This document shows positions 19,527 through 30,221 of a DNA stretch of 64,000 bases, one piece after another. Origin of the DNA: Beijerinckiaceae bacterium. GTDB taxonomy: Bacteria > Pseudomonadota > Alphaproteobacteria > Rhizobiales > Beijerinckiaceae. Under the pieces are notes generated by a model. It had not been told where the DNA came from, made no database searches, and saw only the letters and a program-made list of their open reading frames with translations. How positions within the stretch are numbered: position 1 is the stretch's first letter; each line of letters starts with the position of its first letter. The DNA lies in NCBI GenBank assembly GCA_027533425.1, contig JAPZUD010000003.1, positions 67,001 to 131,000 on the forward strand, read 5' to 3'. Made by a program: the position numbers and the translations under genes.

Positions 19527-20399
19527 ATGCCTGAATTGCTGCAATTCGCCTTTTCCGGCCTGACGGTCGGCGCGGTCTATGCGCTGGTCGCGCTCGGCTT
19601 CACGCTGATCTACAACGCCTCGGATGTCGTGAATTTCGCGCAGGGCGAATTCGTGATGCTGGGTGGCATGATCACGGTGTTCCTGCACCTCGCCGGCCTG
19701 CCCATCCCAGTGGCGGCCTTTGCCGCGATCCTGATCACGGTGCTGGTCGGCCTCGCGCTCTATGCCTTCGCGATCGATCTCGCTCGCGGTTCCGGTGCGG
19801 TGCAGATCATCATCATCACCATCGGCGCCTCGATCTTCCTGCGCGGCGTCGCGCAGGTCATCTTCGACAAGCGTTTCCACGCCCTGCCCGCCTGGTTCGG
19901 CAGCGAGCCGATCCGCCTCGGCGGCGCGGCGATCCTGCCGCAGAGCCTTGTCGTGCTGGCCGGCGCCGCGCTGATCGTCGCGCTGATCTTCCTGATGATC
20001 GACCGGACGATCCTCGGCCGCGCCATCCTCGCCACGGCCACCAACCGGCTGGCGGCACGGCTTGTCGGTATCCCCGTCCGCCGCATTGTCGCGCTCTCCT
20101 TCGCTCTCTCCGCCGCCATCGGCGCCGTGGCCGGCCTGCTCGTCACGCCGATCACGCTGACCAGCTACGATGTCGGCACGCTGATGGCGCTCAAGGGCTT
20201 CGCCGCGGCCATGCTCGGCGGCATGGGCAGCGCGCCGGGCGCCATCGTCGGCGGCGTGCTGCTCGGCCTTGCCGAGAGCTTCGGCGCCGGGTTGATCTCG
20301 TCGAAATACAAGGATGCCATCGCCTTCCTGATCATCCTCTTCACTCTGTTCGTGCGGCCGCAGGGCCTGTTCGGCAAGCGATCCACGGAGCGGGTCTGA
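19527..20399 (+). CDS. livH: ABC transporter permease, LivH type
   Basis: 290-residue inner-membrane permease with about eight helices. It opens LQFAFSGLTVGAVYALVALGFTLIYNASDVVNFAQGEFVMLGG, which includes the family hallmark N-x-A-Q/H-G-E, and ends with a short cytoplasmic tail. GGAGAG precedes ATG 19527; an upstream in-frame ATG at 19485 is rejected because it lies inside the repeat region. It forms the translocation pore with the LivM-type protein, whose start overlaps its stop by one base. Confidence 0.92.
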   Translation: MPELLQFAFSGLTVGAVYALVALGFTLIYNASDVVNFAQGEFVMLGGMITVFLHLAGLPIPVAAFAAILITVLVGLALYAFAIDLARGSGAVQIIIITIGASIFLRGVAQVIFDKRFHALPAWFGSEPIRLGGAAILPQSLVVLAGAALIVALIFLMIDRTILGRAILATATNRLAARLVGIPVRRIVALSFALSAAIGAVAGLLVTPITLTSYDVGTLMALKGFAAAMLGGMGSAPGAIVGGVLLGLAESFGAGLISSKYKDAIAFLIILFTLFVRPQGLFGKRSTERV

Positions 20400-21346
20400 T
20401 GGAACGGCTGCTCCGCAACCGCTGGGCCCTCGTCGTTGCCCTCGCCCTGATATTGGCCGCTTTGCCGCTGGTCTTCCCGTCGAACTATTATTTCCGGGTC
20501 GCGGCCCTGGTGAACATCTTCGCCCTCGCCGCCATCGGCCTGAACCTGCTGATGGGCTATGCCGGGCAGGTCAGCCTCGGCCATGCCGGCTTCATGGGCA
20601 TCGGCGCCTATGCCGTGGCCATCGGCGCGAGCCGCTTCGGGCTGAACGGCGCGGTCGCCATGCTGGCCGGCGCGGCGATGGCCGGGTTGCTCGCCTTCCT
20701 TGTGGGACGGCCGATCCTCAGGCTGAAGGGCCATTACCTCGCCGTGGCCACGCTGGGCCTCGGCCTGCTCATCTCGATGGTGCTGACCAACGAGGCTGGC
20801 TGGACCGGCGGGCCGGACGGCATGGCCGTGCCCCGGCTCGAACTGTTCGGCACGCGGCTGCGTGGCCCCGATACCTGGTACATGATCACAGCCGGCGCGC
20901 TGGTCCTCGGCGTGATCCTCGCCCTGAACCTGATCGAAAGCCCCACCGGCCGCGCCATGCGCGCCATCCATGACAGCGAGATCGCCGCCCGCGTCGTCGG
21001 CGTCGATGTCGCCGCCTACAAGCTGAAGATCTTCGTCATCTCGGCCGTCTATGCCTCGATCGCCGGCTCGCTCATGGCCTTCCTCAACGGCCATATCACG
21101 CCCGATGGCACGGCCGGTTTCCTCCGCTCTGTGGAGCTGGTGACGATGGTCGTGCTCGGCGGGCTCGGCTCGGTCCTCGGGGCGATTGTCGGCGCGGCGA
21201 TGCTGGTCATCCTGCCGCAGGCGCTGACGATCTTCCACGAATACGAGCATCTCCTCCTCGGCCTGATCATCATGGCCAGCATGATCCTGCTGCCGCGCGG
21301 GGTGATCCCCTCGCTGCTCGCCCGCCTGCGGGGAGGCGGGGCATGA
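20399..21346 (+). CDS. livM: ABC transporter permease, LivM type
   Basis: 315-residue permease with nine to ten hydrophobic helices and the typical LMGYAGQVSLGHAGFMGIGAY segment, as well as MRAIHDSEIAARVVG, the loop that contacts the ATPase. Overlaps livH by one base and livG by four, so it is tightly cotranslated. Confidence 0.93.
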   Translation: MERLLRNRWALVVALALILAALPLVFPSNYYFRVAALVNIFALAAIGLNLLMGYAGQVSLGHAGFMGIGAYAVAIGASRFGLNGAVAMLAGAAMAGLLAFLVGRPILRLKGHYLAVATLGLGLLISMVLTNEAGWTGGPDGMAVPRLELFGTRLRGPDTWYMITAGALVLGVILALNLIESPTGRAMRAIHDSEIAARVVGVDVAAYKLKIFVISAVYASIAGSLMAFLNGHITPDGTAGFLRSVELVTMVVLGGLGSVLGAIVGAAMLVILPQALTIFHEYEHLLLGLIIMASMILLPRGVIPSLLARLRGGGA

Positions 21347-22128
21347 GCACGCTGCTGGAAACCGAGAACCTGTCCATCGCCTTCGGCGGCATCACCGCCG
21401 TCGACCAGGTCTCGCTCGCCGTCGCGCCCGGCCAGATCCATTCGATCATCGGGCCGAACGGCGCCGGCAAGACCACCCTGTTCAACCTGATTTCCGGCCT
21501 CTACCAGCCCTCTTCCGGCCGCGTGAAACTGGCGGGCGAGGAGGTCACCGGCCTGCCGCCGGAACAGCTGGCACGCCGTGGCCTGTCACGCTCGTTCCAG
21601 AACCTGCAGATCTTCTTCCGGATGAGCGCGGTCGAGAATGTGATGGTCGGCTGCCACCGGCATGAGCGCACCGGCATCCTCAGCCATCTCCTCGCCTTGC
21701 CGAATGTGCGGGCCGAGAACCGCAACTCGCGCGAGATTGCCATGGCGCAGCTGGCGCGGGTCGGCCTTGCCGATCTCGCCGAGAAGGAAGCGGGCTCGCT
21801 CTCCTATGGCGCGCTGAAGCGGCTCGAGATCGCCCGGGCCCTCGCGACCGAGCCGCGCATCCTTCTGCTCGACGAGCCGGCCGCCGGCTGCAACCCGGTC
21901 GAGACCGAGGAGATCGACCGCGTCATCCATGACGTGGCGAAGGCCGGGATCGCCATCCTGCTGGTCGAGCATGACATGCGGCTGGTGATGCGCATCTCGG
22001 ACGAGATCACCGTGCTGGAGCGCGGACGCAAGCTCGTCTCGGGCAAGCCGGAAGCGGTGCGCGAGGATCCGCGCGTCATCGCCGCCTATCTCGGAACCTT
22101 CGGCAGCGAGGAGGCGAACCGTGCTTGA
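21343..22128 (+). CDS. livG: ABC transporter ATP-binding protein, LivG type
   Basis: 261 residues. Walker A GPNGAGKTTLFN and Walker B RILLLDEPAAG are canonical. The usual LSxGQ-type signature is altered to LSYGALKRLEIARAL, as is common in LivG. The C-terminal extension (PEAVREDPRVIAAYLG) is characteristic. It drives uptake with the LivF-type partner. Confidence 0.94.
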   Translation: MSTLLETENLSIAFGGITAVDQVSLAVAPGQIHSIIGPNGAGKTTLFNLISGLYQPSSGRVKLAGEEVTGLPPEQLARRGLSRSFQNLQIFFRMSAVENVMVGCHRHERTGILSHLLALPNVRAENRNSREIAMAQLARVGLADLAEKEAGSLSYGALKRLEIARALATEPRILLLDEPAAGCNPVETEEIDRVIHDVAKAGIAILLVEHDMRLVMRISDEITVLERGRKLVSGKPEAVREDPRVIAAYLGTFGSEEANRA

Positions 22129-22819
22129 GATGTCCGGCCTGTCCTCGGCCTATGGCCGCATCGAGGTGCTGCACGGCATCGACCTTGCCGTGCCGGCCTC
22201 GCAGCTGGTCTGCCTGATCGGCGGCAACGGCGCCGGCAAGACCACCCTGCTCCGGGCGATTTCCGGCGTCCAGCCGCTGAAATCCGGCACGATCCGCTTC
22301 GACGGGCAGGACATTACCCGCCTTTCCGCCGAGGCGCGCGTGAAGCTCGGCATCGCGCAGGTGCCGGAGGGAAGGCAGATTTTCGGCACGCTGACTGTTG
22401 AGGACAACCTCAATCTCGGCGGCTGGCTCCATGGTGGCGGCACCGCTGCCGAGCGTGACGCGATCTATGCCATGTTCCCGATCCTCGGCGAGAAGCGCAA
22501 CCTCGCCGCCGGTGGACTCTCCGGCGGGCAGCAGCAGATGCTCGCCATCGGCCGCGCGCTGATGAGCCGGCCCCGCCTGCTGCTGCTGGACGAGCCCTCG
22601 ATGGGCCTCGCCCCGGTGCTGGTCGAGCAGGTCTTCGGCGTGATCGACAGCCTCCGCGCGAAAGGCATCACCATGCTGCTCGTGGAGCAGAATGCTGCCG
22701 CCGCTCTGGCCAAGGCCGATTTCGGCTATGTCATCGAGACCGGCCGCATCACCCATTCCGGGCCCTCGGCCCAGCTGATCGGCGACCCGAAATTGCGGGA
22801 AGCCTATCTCGGCATCTGA
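22121..22819 (+). CDS. livF: ABC transporter ATP-binding protein, LivF type
   Basis: 232 residues from GTG 22121, overlapping livG by eight bases. Walker A GGNGAGKTTLLRAIS, signature LSGGQQQMLAIGRAL, Walker B LLLLDEPSMGLAP. Last gene of the importer; a double-hairpin repeat separates it from paaZ. Confidence 0.94.
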   Translation: MLEMSGLSSAYGRIEVLHGIDLAVPASQLVCLIGGNGAGKTTLLRAISGVQPLKSGTIRFDGQDITRLSAEARVKLGIAQVPEGRQIFGTLTVEDNLNLGGWLHGGGTAAERDAIYAMFPILGEKRNLAAGGLSGGQQQMLAIGRALMSRPRLLLLDEPSMGLAPVLVEQVFGVIDSLRAKGITMLLVEQNAAAALAKADFGYVIETGRITHSGPSAQLIGDPKLREAYLGI

Positions 22820-22877
22820 CGCATGAGCGACGTGCCTGACCCAGCAGCCGCTCGCCGTCATGGCCGGGGTGACTCCA

Positions 22878-22964
22878 CGTCATGGCCGGGCTTGGCCCGG
22901 CCATCCACGACTGGTCATGCGCGGCGTGAAGTCGTGGATGCCCGCCCCAAGGGCGGGCATGACG
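22878..22964. repeat. Double-hairpin intergenic repeat, copy 2
   Basis: Inverted relative to copies 1 and 4: the GGCCGGG hairpin comes first, then CCACGACT, spacer, and the GCCCGCC hairpin, ending CATGACG. A partial extra half (CGTCATGGCCGGGG, from 22856) precedes it. The 230-bp livF-paaZ gap otherwise holds only an AT-rich stretch (23000-23040) that may contain a paaZ promoter. Confidence 0.85.
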
Positions 22965-23050
22965 CGAAAAGGCACGGCATGGACAGGGGCAAGAACCCAC
23001 AACACGATCTTCAATTATTTCAAAGCATTGACTAAAAAGGAAAACAGCCA

Positions 23051-25108
23051 ATGACGATCCACCGCCTGCATTCCTACGCGCTCGGCCATTGGCATGCCGG
23101 CACCGGCAGCCCGGCCCTGCTGATCTCGGCGATCGACGGCACGCCCGTGGCCGAGGCGACCAGCGGCGGGCTCGACATGGCGGCGATGCTGGCCCATGCC
23201 CATCACCGGGGCGGCCCGGCTTTGCGCGCGCTGACCTTCCATGAGCGCGCCAGCCTGCTGAAGGCGCTGGCCCAGGCGCTGACTGCCCGCAAGGAGGAGC
23301 TTTATGCCCTCTCCGTCCTCACCGGCGCCACCCGTGCCGACAGCTGGATCGATATCGATGGCGGCATCGGCACGCTGTTTGTCTATGCCTCGAAGGGCAA
23401 GCGCGAATTGCCGAACGAGACCTTCCTCGTCGATGGCGCGGTCGAGGGCCTGTCGCGCAACGGCACCTTCCTCGGCCAGCATGTCCGCGTGCCGCGCGAG
23501 GGGGCTTCCGTCCAGATCAACGCCTTCAACTTCCCGGTCTGGGGCATGCTCGAAAAGCTGGCCCCGGCGATTCTCGGCGGCATGCCGGTCATCGCCAAGC
23601 CGGCCACCGCCACGGCCTATCTCGCGGAGAAGGCCGCGCGGATCATCGTCGAGAGCGGCATCCTGCCCGAGGGCGCCTTCCAGTTCGTCGCCGGCTCGAC
23701 CGGGGACCTGCTCGACCACCTGACCAGCCAGGACATGGTCGGATTCACCGGCTCGCTCGCCACCTCGACGCGGCTCCAGGCCAACGCCAACATCCTGAAG
23801 AACGCCGTGCCTTTCACCGCCGAACGCGACAGCCTGAACTGCTCGATCCTCGCGCCCGATATCGAGCCGGGCTCGCCGGATTTCGACATTTTCATCAAGG
23901 AAGTCGCCCGCGAGATGACGGTGAAGGCCGGGCAGAAATGCACCGCCATCCGCCGGATCCTCCTGCCCGCCTCGCGGATGGAGGCCGTGCAGGCGGCGCT
24001 GTCGAAGCGCCTTGCCGGCGTTGCGGTAGGCGATCCGCGGCTGGAAACCACCCGCATGGGCCCCCTCGCCTCGCTCGACCAGCGTGCCGATGTCCGGGCG
24101 CAGATCGCGCGGCTCCGGGCCGAATGCGACATCGTCTGGGGCGACCCCGAGGCGGGCGGGCTGAGCGGCGTCGATGCGGTGAAGGGCGCCTTCGTGACGC
24201 CGATGCTGCTCGCCGCGCGCGATCCCCGGGCGGCCGAACGCCCGCATGATACCGAGGCCTTCGGCCCGGCCGCCACCTTGCTGGCCTATGCCGATCTCGA
24301 CGAGGCCGTAACGCTTGCGCGGAAGGGCGATGGTTCGCTCGCCGGCTCGCTCGTCACGCGTGATCCGGACATGGCCCGCCGGGTCGTCTTCGGGGCCGGC
24401 GCCTTCCATGGCCGCCTGCTGATCCTCAATGCCGATTGCGCGGCGGAATCGACCGGCCATGGCTCGCCCATGCCGCATCTCGTCCATGGCGGCCCCGGCC
24501 GGGCCGGCGGCGGCGAGGAACTCGGCGGCATCCGCGCCGTGATGCATCATATGCAGCGCGTGGCCCTGCAGGGCTCGCCCGCCATGCTCACGGCGCTCAC
24601 CAAGAGCTATGTGAAGGGCACGCCCGAACCGGTGAGCCCGGCCCATCCCTTCCGCCTCGCTTTCGAGGAGCTGGTGCCGGGCCAGAGCTTCCACTCGCCC
24701 GAACGCATCATCACGCTGGAGGATATCGAGCATTTCGCCCATTTCACCGGCGATACCTTCTACGCCCATATGGACGAGGAGGCGGTGAAGGGCCACCCGT
24801 TCTTCCCCGGCCGGGTCGCCCATGGCTATCTGCTGCTGGCCTTCGCCGCCGGCCTCTTCGTCGAGCCGAAGCGGGGGCCGGTCCTCGCCAATTACGGTCT
24901 CGACAATCTCCGCTTCCTCAAGCCGGTCCAGCCCGGCGAGTCGATCCGTGTTCGCCTGACGGTCAAATCGAAATCCCCCCGGAATGCCGCTTACGGCGAG
25001 GTCCGTTGGGATGTAGAAATCACCACGGGCACCGGCGAGACCGCCGCGACCTATGACCTGCTGACCATGAATGCCTATGCGGAAACGGCCGCGACGGCAG
25101 CGGAGTGA
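23051..25108 (+). CDS. paaZ: Bifunctional oxepin-CoA hydrolase / 3-oxo-5,6-dehydrosuberyl-CoA semialdehyde dehydrogenase PaaZ
   Basis: 685 residues, the usual length. The aldehyde-dehydrogenase domain (about 1-520) has the catalytic Cys in KAGQKCTAIRR and the general-base Glu in FTAERDSLN. A C-terminal MaoC-like (R)-hydratase domain (about 535-680) has the active-site Asp and His in FTGDTFYAHMD and HPFFPGRVAHGYLL. PaaZ opens the oxepin ring and oxidises the resulting aldehyde, so both domains appear active. The stop overlaps the next start by three bases. Confidence 0.97.
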   Translation: MTIHRLHSYALGHWHAGTGSPALLISAIDGTPVAEATSGGLDMAAMLAHAHHRGGPALRALTFHERASLLKALAQALTARKEELYALSVLTGATRADSWIDIDGGIGTLFVYASKGKRELPNETFLVDGAVEGLSRNGTFLGQHVRVPREGASVQINAFNFPVWGMLEKLAPAILGGMPVIAKPATATAYLAEKAARIIVESGILPEGAFQFVAGSTGDLLDHLTSQDMVGFTGSLATSTRLQANANILKNAVPFTAERDSLNCSILAPDIEPGSPDFDIFIKEVAREMTVKAGQKCTAIRRILLPASRMEAVQAALSKRLAGVAVGDPRLETTRMGPLASLDQRADVRAQIARLRAECDIVWGDPEAGGLSGVDAVKGAFVTPMLLAARDPRAAERPHDTEAFGPAATLLAYADLDEAVTLARKGDGSLAGSLVTRDPDMARRVVFGAGAFHGRLLILNADCAAESTGHGSPMPHLVHGGPGRAGGGEELGGIRAVMHHMQRVALQGSPAMLTALTKSYVKGTPEPVSPAHPFRLAFEELVPGQSFHSPERIITLEDIEHFAHFTGDTFYAHMDEEAVKGHPFFPGRVAHGYLLLAFAAGLFVEPKRGPVLANYGLDNLRFLKPVQPGESIRVRLTVKSKSPRNAAYGEVRWDVEITTGTGETAATYDLLTMNAYAETAATAAE

Positions 25109-27189
25109 CGCGCGTGATCCATCTTCACCCCCGGGGCAGGGTGACCCTGCTCGAGATCGACAATCCGCCGGTCAACGCGACCTCGCAGGCGGTGCGGCAG
25201 GGGCTGCTTGACGCCATCCTCCGGCTCGATGCCGATCCCGCGGTCGGGGCGATCGTGATTGCCGGGGCGGGCCGCACCTTCACCGCCGGCGGCGATATCA
25301 CCGAATTCGGCAAGCCGCCGCTCCTGCCCCACCTGCCGGATGTCATTACCCGGATTGAGGCCTGCGCGAAGCCGGTTGTCGTCGCCTGGCATGGCACGGC
25401 CCTGGGCGGCGGCTGCGAGATCGGCCTTGCCGCGACGAAGCGCATCATCGCGCCGGACGGCGCTGTCGGCCTGCCGGAAGTCAAGCTCGGCCTGATGCCC
25501 GGCGCCGGCGGCACCCAGCGCCTGCCGCGCCTGATCGGCCCGGTCGCCGCGCTGGACCTGATCGCCTCCGGCCGCATGGTCAGCGCGAAGGAAGCGCTCG
25601 CCCTCGGGCTGGTGGATGCCATCGCTTCCGGCGACCTGCGCGAGGAGGCGATTGCCCTCGCCGGGAGCCTGATCGGCAAGGCACCGGAGCGCATCTCCGA
25701 GCGCCCCGTCCCCCCGAGCGAAGCGGCCGCATGGGACGCGATGGTGGCGAAAGTGAAAAAGGACGCGAAGGGCCGGACCGCCCCGCTCGCGGCGATCCAG
25801 CTGGTCGAGATCGCCGGCGCCGAATCGTTCGCCAGCGGCCAGCCGAAGGAGCGCGCGACCTTCTTCGAGCTGATGGCCTCGCCCCAATCCAAGGCCCTGC
25901 GGCATATGTTCATGGCCGAACGCGAGGCGGCCCGCGTGCCGGAACTCGCCGGCATTTCCCCGCGCGAGATCGGCCAAATCGGGGTGATCGGGGCCGGCAC
26001 GATGGGCTCCGGCATCGCCGTGGCCTTCCTCGATGCCGGCTACCGCGTGACGCTGATGGAGGCGAACGAGGCCGCCCTGCAGGCCGGGCTCGACCGCGTC
26101 AACGGCCTGTATCTCCGATCGATCAAATCCGGTCGCATCGATGAGACAATCCGGCTCGAGCGCCTCTCGCGCCTGACCGCGACGACCGATCTCGCCACGC
26201 TCGCGGAAACCGGCCTCGTCATCGAGGCGGTGTTCGAGGATATGGCCGTCAAGCTCGACCTGCTCGGACGACTCGGCGCCGTACTGCCGGCAGAGACGAT
26301 CATCGCCACCAACACCTCCTATCTCGATCTGGACGTGATGGCCGATGCCCTGCCCCATCCGGAGCGCTTCATCGGCCTGCATTTCTTCTCGCCCGCCCAT
26401 GTGATGAAGCTGCTCGAGATCGTCCGCGCCCGGCGAACCTCGAAGGAAGTTCTGGCGACCGGCCTCGCGGTTGGCAGGCGCCTGAAGAAGATCGCCGTGA
26501 TTGCCGGCGTCTGCGACGGCTTCATCGGCAACCGGCTGCTCGCCCGCTATCGCGCGCAATGCGAATTCATGCTCGAGGAAGGCGCGCTGCCACAGGAGAT
26601 CGATGCCGCGCTCGAGGCTTTCGGCTTCGCGATGGGCCCCTTCGCCGTGCAGGATCTCGCCGGGCTCGACATTGCCTGGGCACGCCGGAAACGCCTCGCC
26701 GCCACGCGCGATCCCGCCGCCCGCGACGTGCCGCTGGTCGACCGGCTCTGCGAAGCCGGGCGCTTCGGCCAGAAGGCCGGCAAGGGCTGGTATCTCTATG
26801 CCGATGGCAAACGGCAGGTCGATCCGGAGATCGATGCGCTGGTCCGCGCCCATGCGGCCAGCACCGGTCGGCCGCAGCACCGTTTCACGGCCGGGGACAT
26901 CCAGAGCCGCGTGCTCACCACCATGGTCAACGAAAGCGCGCGGATCCTCGCCGAGGGCATCGCCGCCCGCCCGCTCGATATCGATCTCGTGCTCGTCAAC
27001 GGCTATGGCTTCCCGAACTGGCGCGGCGGCCCGATGCACCATGCTGACGAGACCGGCCTGCCCCGCCTGCTCGCCGAGGCCGAAACCATCGCCGCGCGCG
27101 ACGGGGCGGCCTATGCCGTCGCCCCGCTCCTGCGCGAACTGGCCGAAGCCGGCCGGACCTTCGCTTCGCTCAATCGTCCCGATCGCTGA
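25105..27189 (+). CDS. paaH: Fused enoyl-CoA hydratase / 3-hydroxyacyl-CoA dehydrogenase (PaaF-PaaH functions)
   Basis: 694 residues from GTG 25105. The N-terminal crotonase domain (about 1-270) has both catalytic Glu positions, GGGCEIGLA and GLPEVKLGLMPGAGGTQR. The NAD-dependent dehydrogenase (about 290-575) has GVIGAGTMGSGIAVAF, the catalytic His in LHFFSPAHVMKLLE and CDGFIGNRLL. A second C-terminal dehydrogenase helical domain follows. The layout is that of a FadB-like multifunctional enzyme. No separate paaF or paaH occurs, so this protein probably hydrates 2,3-dehydroadipyl-CoA and oxidises 3-hydroxyadipyl-CoA. A general fatty-acid role is possible but less likely given the position between paaZ and paaJ. 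Confidence 0.93.
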   Translation: MTRVIHLHPRGRVTLLEIDNPPVNATSQAVRQGLLDAILRLDADPAVGAIVIAGAGRTFTAGGDITEFGKPPLLPHLPDVITRIEACAKPVVVAWHGTALGGGCEIGLAATKRIIAPDGAVGLPEVKLGLMPGAGGTQRLPRLIGPVAALDLIASGRMVSAKEALALGLVDAIASGDLREEAIALAGSLIGKAPERISERPVPPSEAAAWDAMVAKVKKDAKGRTAPLAAIQLVEIAGAESFASGQPKERATFFELMASPQSKALRHMFMAEREAARVPELAGISPREIGQIGVIGAGTMGSGIAVAFLDAGYRVTLMEANEAALQAGLDRVNGLYLRSIKSGRIDETIRLERLSRLTATTDLATLAETGLVIEAVFEDMAVKLDLLGRLGAVLPAETIIATNTSYLDLDVMADALPHPERFIGLHFFSPAHVMKLLEIVRARRTSKEVLATGLAVGRRLKKIAVIAGVCDGFIGNRLLARYRAQCEFMLEEGALPQEIDAALEAFGFAMGPFAVQDLAGLDIAWARRKRLAATRDPAARDVPLVDRLCEAGRFGQKAGKGWYLYADGKRQVDPEIDALVRAHAASTGRPQHRFTAGDIQSRVLTTMVNESARILAEGIAARPLDIDLVLVNGYGFPNWRGGPMHHADETGLPRLLAEAETIAARDGAAYAVAPLLRELAEAGRTFASLNRPDR

Positions 27190-27198
27190 GGATTTCCC

Positions 27199-28401
<1,203 letters not shown>

Positions 28402-28426
28402 GGGACGAACCGCCAGTGTTGCAATC

Positions 28427-28516
28427 CGTCATGGCCGGGCTTGTCCCGGCCATCCACGACTTCCCTTTCTGCTTGGCCTGAAGTCATGGATGCCCGCCAC
28501 AAGGGCGGGCATGACG
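28427..28516. repeat. Double-hairpin intergenic repeat, copy 3
   Basis: Same orientation as copy 2. It lies between the convergent paaJ and paaE ends and probably helps terminate both. Ends match CGTCATG / CATGACG. Confidence 0.85.
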
Positions 28517-28549
28517 GCTTTCGCTCTCCGCTCCCCTCGGGCGTCCAGC

Positions 28550-28617
28550 CTCCCCACCTTTCCCCTTGGGGGAGAGGTCGAGAGCGATAGCGAGCGGGTG
28601 AGGGGTTACACCCTCAC
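28550..28617. terminator. Hairpins at the convergent paaJ / paaE ends
   Basis: A perfect 7-bp stem GTGAGGG-GTTACA-CCCTCAC (28598-28617) overlaps the paaE stop codon and follows a TTCCCCTTGGGGGAG hairpin. The text resembles the palindromic repeat at 19280-19505. No T tract is present, so termination is not certain. Confidence 0.45.
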
Positions 28618-29690
28618 ATCTGGTCGAAATCCACCGCCAGCCTGTCCCCCGTCGGCCGGCACTGGCAGGCCAGCACATAGCCGGCCTCGACCTCCCACGG
28701 TTCGAGGCTGAAATTGACATCCATCGCCGATTCGCCGTCGGTCACCTTGGCGCGGCAGGTGCAACACATCCCGCCCCGGCAGGAATAGGGCACGTCAAGG
28801 CCCGCGCGCTCGGCCGCTTCCAGCACCGTCTCGCCCGGCTGCAGCGTGAGCGCATGGCTCTGGCCGTCATGGGTCAGGTGCAGCGGAATGCCCGGCACCG
28901 GGCCGGCCGCCGGCTTCGGCCTTGCCCCCGCGGCCCGCGGCGCATTGCTGGTGAACAGCTCGACATGGATCCGCTCCGGGCTTGCGCCGAGATCGGCCAG
29001 AACCGCTTTCGCGCCGGTGATCATCGCTTCCGGGCCGCAGAGATAGACATCGTCGATCGCCTCGATCCCGCCCAGCGTTTTCACCAGCAGCGCGATCTTC
29101 TCCGGTGTCATCCGGCCATTGAGCAGGTCGATATCCTGCGCCTCGCGGCTGAGAATGTGATGCACGGCCAGACGGCCGAGATGCCGGTCCTTCAGGTCCT
29201 CGAGCTGCTCGCGGAACAGGATGCCGGCGGAATTCCGGTTGCCGTAGAACAGGGTCAGCCGGCATTCCGGGTCCCGGGCCAGTTGCGTGCGGATGATCGA
29301 GAGCACCGGCGTGATACCGGACCCGGCGGCGAAGAACACGAGATGCCCGCCTTGGCCCTCGCGGCTGGCCGCGCCGAACCGGCCCATCGGCGTCATCACC
29401 TCCAGCACCACCCCCGGCTGCAATGCCCGGTTGGCGAAGGTGGAGAAGGCACCGCCCTCGACCTCCTTGATCGCCACGCGCAACTCGCCCTCGTCCTCGC
29501 CGGTACAGATCGAATAGGAGCGCCGGAGGTCCTCGCCGTCGATCACGGCACGCAGGGTGAGATATTGCCCCTGCTCGAAGCGATAGGCCTCGGCCAGCTC
29601 TGCCGGAACGGCAAAGGCAAGGGAGACGGCATCCGGCGTTTCGCGGCGGATTTCGCGGATCGGCAGGGCATGGAAGCGGGGCGTCGACAT
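28614..29690 (-). CDS. paaE: Phenylacetyl-CoA epoxidase reductase subunit PaaE
   Basis: 358 residues. The ferredoxin-reductase part (about 1-250) has the FAD motif RRSYSIC and NAD-binding FFAAGSGITPVLSI. A C-terminal plant-type 2Fe-2S domain has CRGGMCCTC and a last ligand in YVLACQC. It passes electrons from NADPH to the PaaAC di-iron oxygenase. ATG 29690 gives MSTPRFHALP, the normal N-terminus. Confidence 0.97.
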   Translation of the reverse strand: MSTPRFHALPIREIRRETPDAVSLAFAVPAELAEAYRFEQGQYLTLRAVIDGEDLRRSYSICTGEDEGELRVAIKEVEGGAFSTFANRALQPGVVLEVMTPMGRFGAASREGQGGHLVFFAAGSGITPVLSIIRTQLARDPECRLTLFYGNRNSAGILFREQLEDLKDRHLGRLAVHHILSREAQDIDLLNGRMTPEKIALLVKTLGGIEAIDDVYLCGPEAMITGAKAVLADLGASPERIHVELFTSNAPRAAGARPKPAAGPVPGIPLHLTHDGQSHALTLQPGETVLEAAERAGLDVPYSCRGGMCCTCRAKVTDGESAMDVNFSLEPWEVEAGYVLACQCRPTGDRLAVDFDQM

Positions 29691-29698
29691 GGCAGGCC

Positions 29699-30217
29699 TC
29701 AGATGCATTTGAAGTAATCGAACGGCTCGCGGCAGCTCAGGCAGCGCCAATGCGCCTTGCAGGCCGTCGAGCCGAATTCGGAGACGCGCTCGGTCTCGGC
29801 CGAGCCGCAATGCGGGCAGGCCACCGCCTCCACCCCGAACAGGGCCGCGCGGCCCCTGGCCTTGCCGACCGGCGGCGCGATGCCATAGGCGCGGAGCTTT
29901 TCCTTGCCGGCCTCGCTCATCCAGTCGGTTGTCCAGGCCGGGCTGAGCGACAGCCGGACCGTGCGCCGGCTGATCCCGGCCTTCTCGAGCGCGAGATCGA
30001 CCTGCATCGCGATCAGGTCCATGGCCGGGCAGCCGGAATAGGTCGGCGTGATCGTGACCTCGATCCCCGCCTCACCACGTGTGACGGCGCGCAGCACGCC
30101 AAGATCCTCGATGGTCAGGACCGGCACTTCCGGATCGCAGACCGCGGCAGCCGCTGCATGGGCCGCCGCCAGCTCGGCATCGCCGGCCTCCGGGGGGAAC
30201 GCTGCCACCTCGCCCAT
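29699..30217 (-). CDS. paaD: Phenylacetate degradation protein PaaD (iron-sulfur/assembly factor)
   Basis: 172 residues. The N-terminal DUF59/MIP18 domain (about 20-100) contains TYSGCPAMDLIA. A C-terminal zinc-ribbon-like segment carries two CxxC pairs (CPHCGS and CLSCREPFDYFK). PaaD is needed for epoxidase activity, probably by maturing a metal centre. It is spaced four bases from paaC and eight from paaE. Confidence 0.95.
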   Translation of the reverse strand: MGEVAAFPPEAGDAELAAAHAAAAAVCDPEVPVLTIEDLGVLRAVTRGEAGIEVTITPTYSGCPAMDLIAMQVDLALEKAGISRRTVRLSLSPAWTTDWMSEAGKEKLRAYGIAPPVGKARGRAALFGVEAVACPHCGSAETERVSEFGSTACKAHWRCLSCREPFDYFKCI

Positions 30218-30221
30218 CGCG

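Noticed and set aside
22990-23050. paaZ promoter with TTGACT just before the start
   Set aside because: TTGACT at about 23029 is too close to the start codon to serve as a -35, and no convincing -10 pair was found further up.
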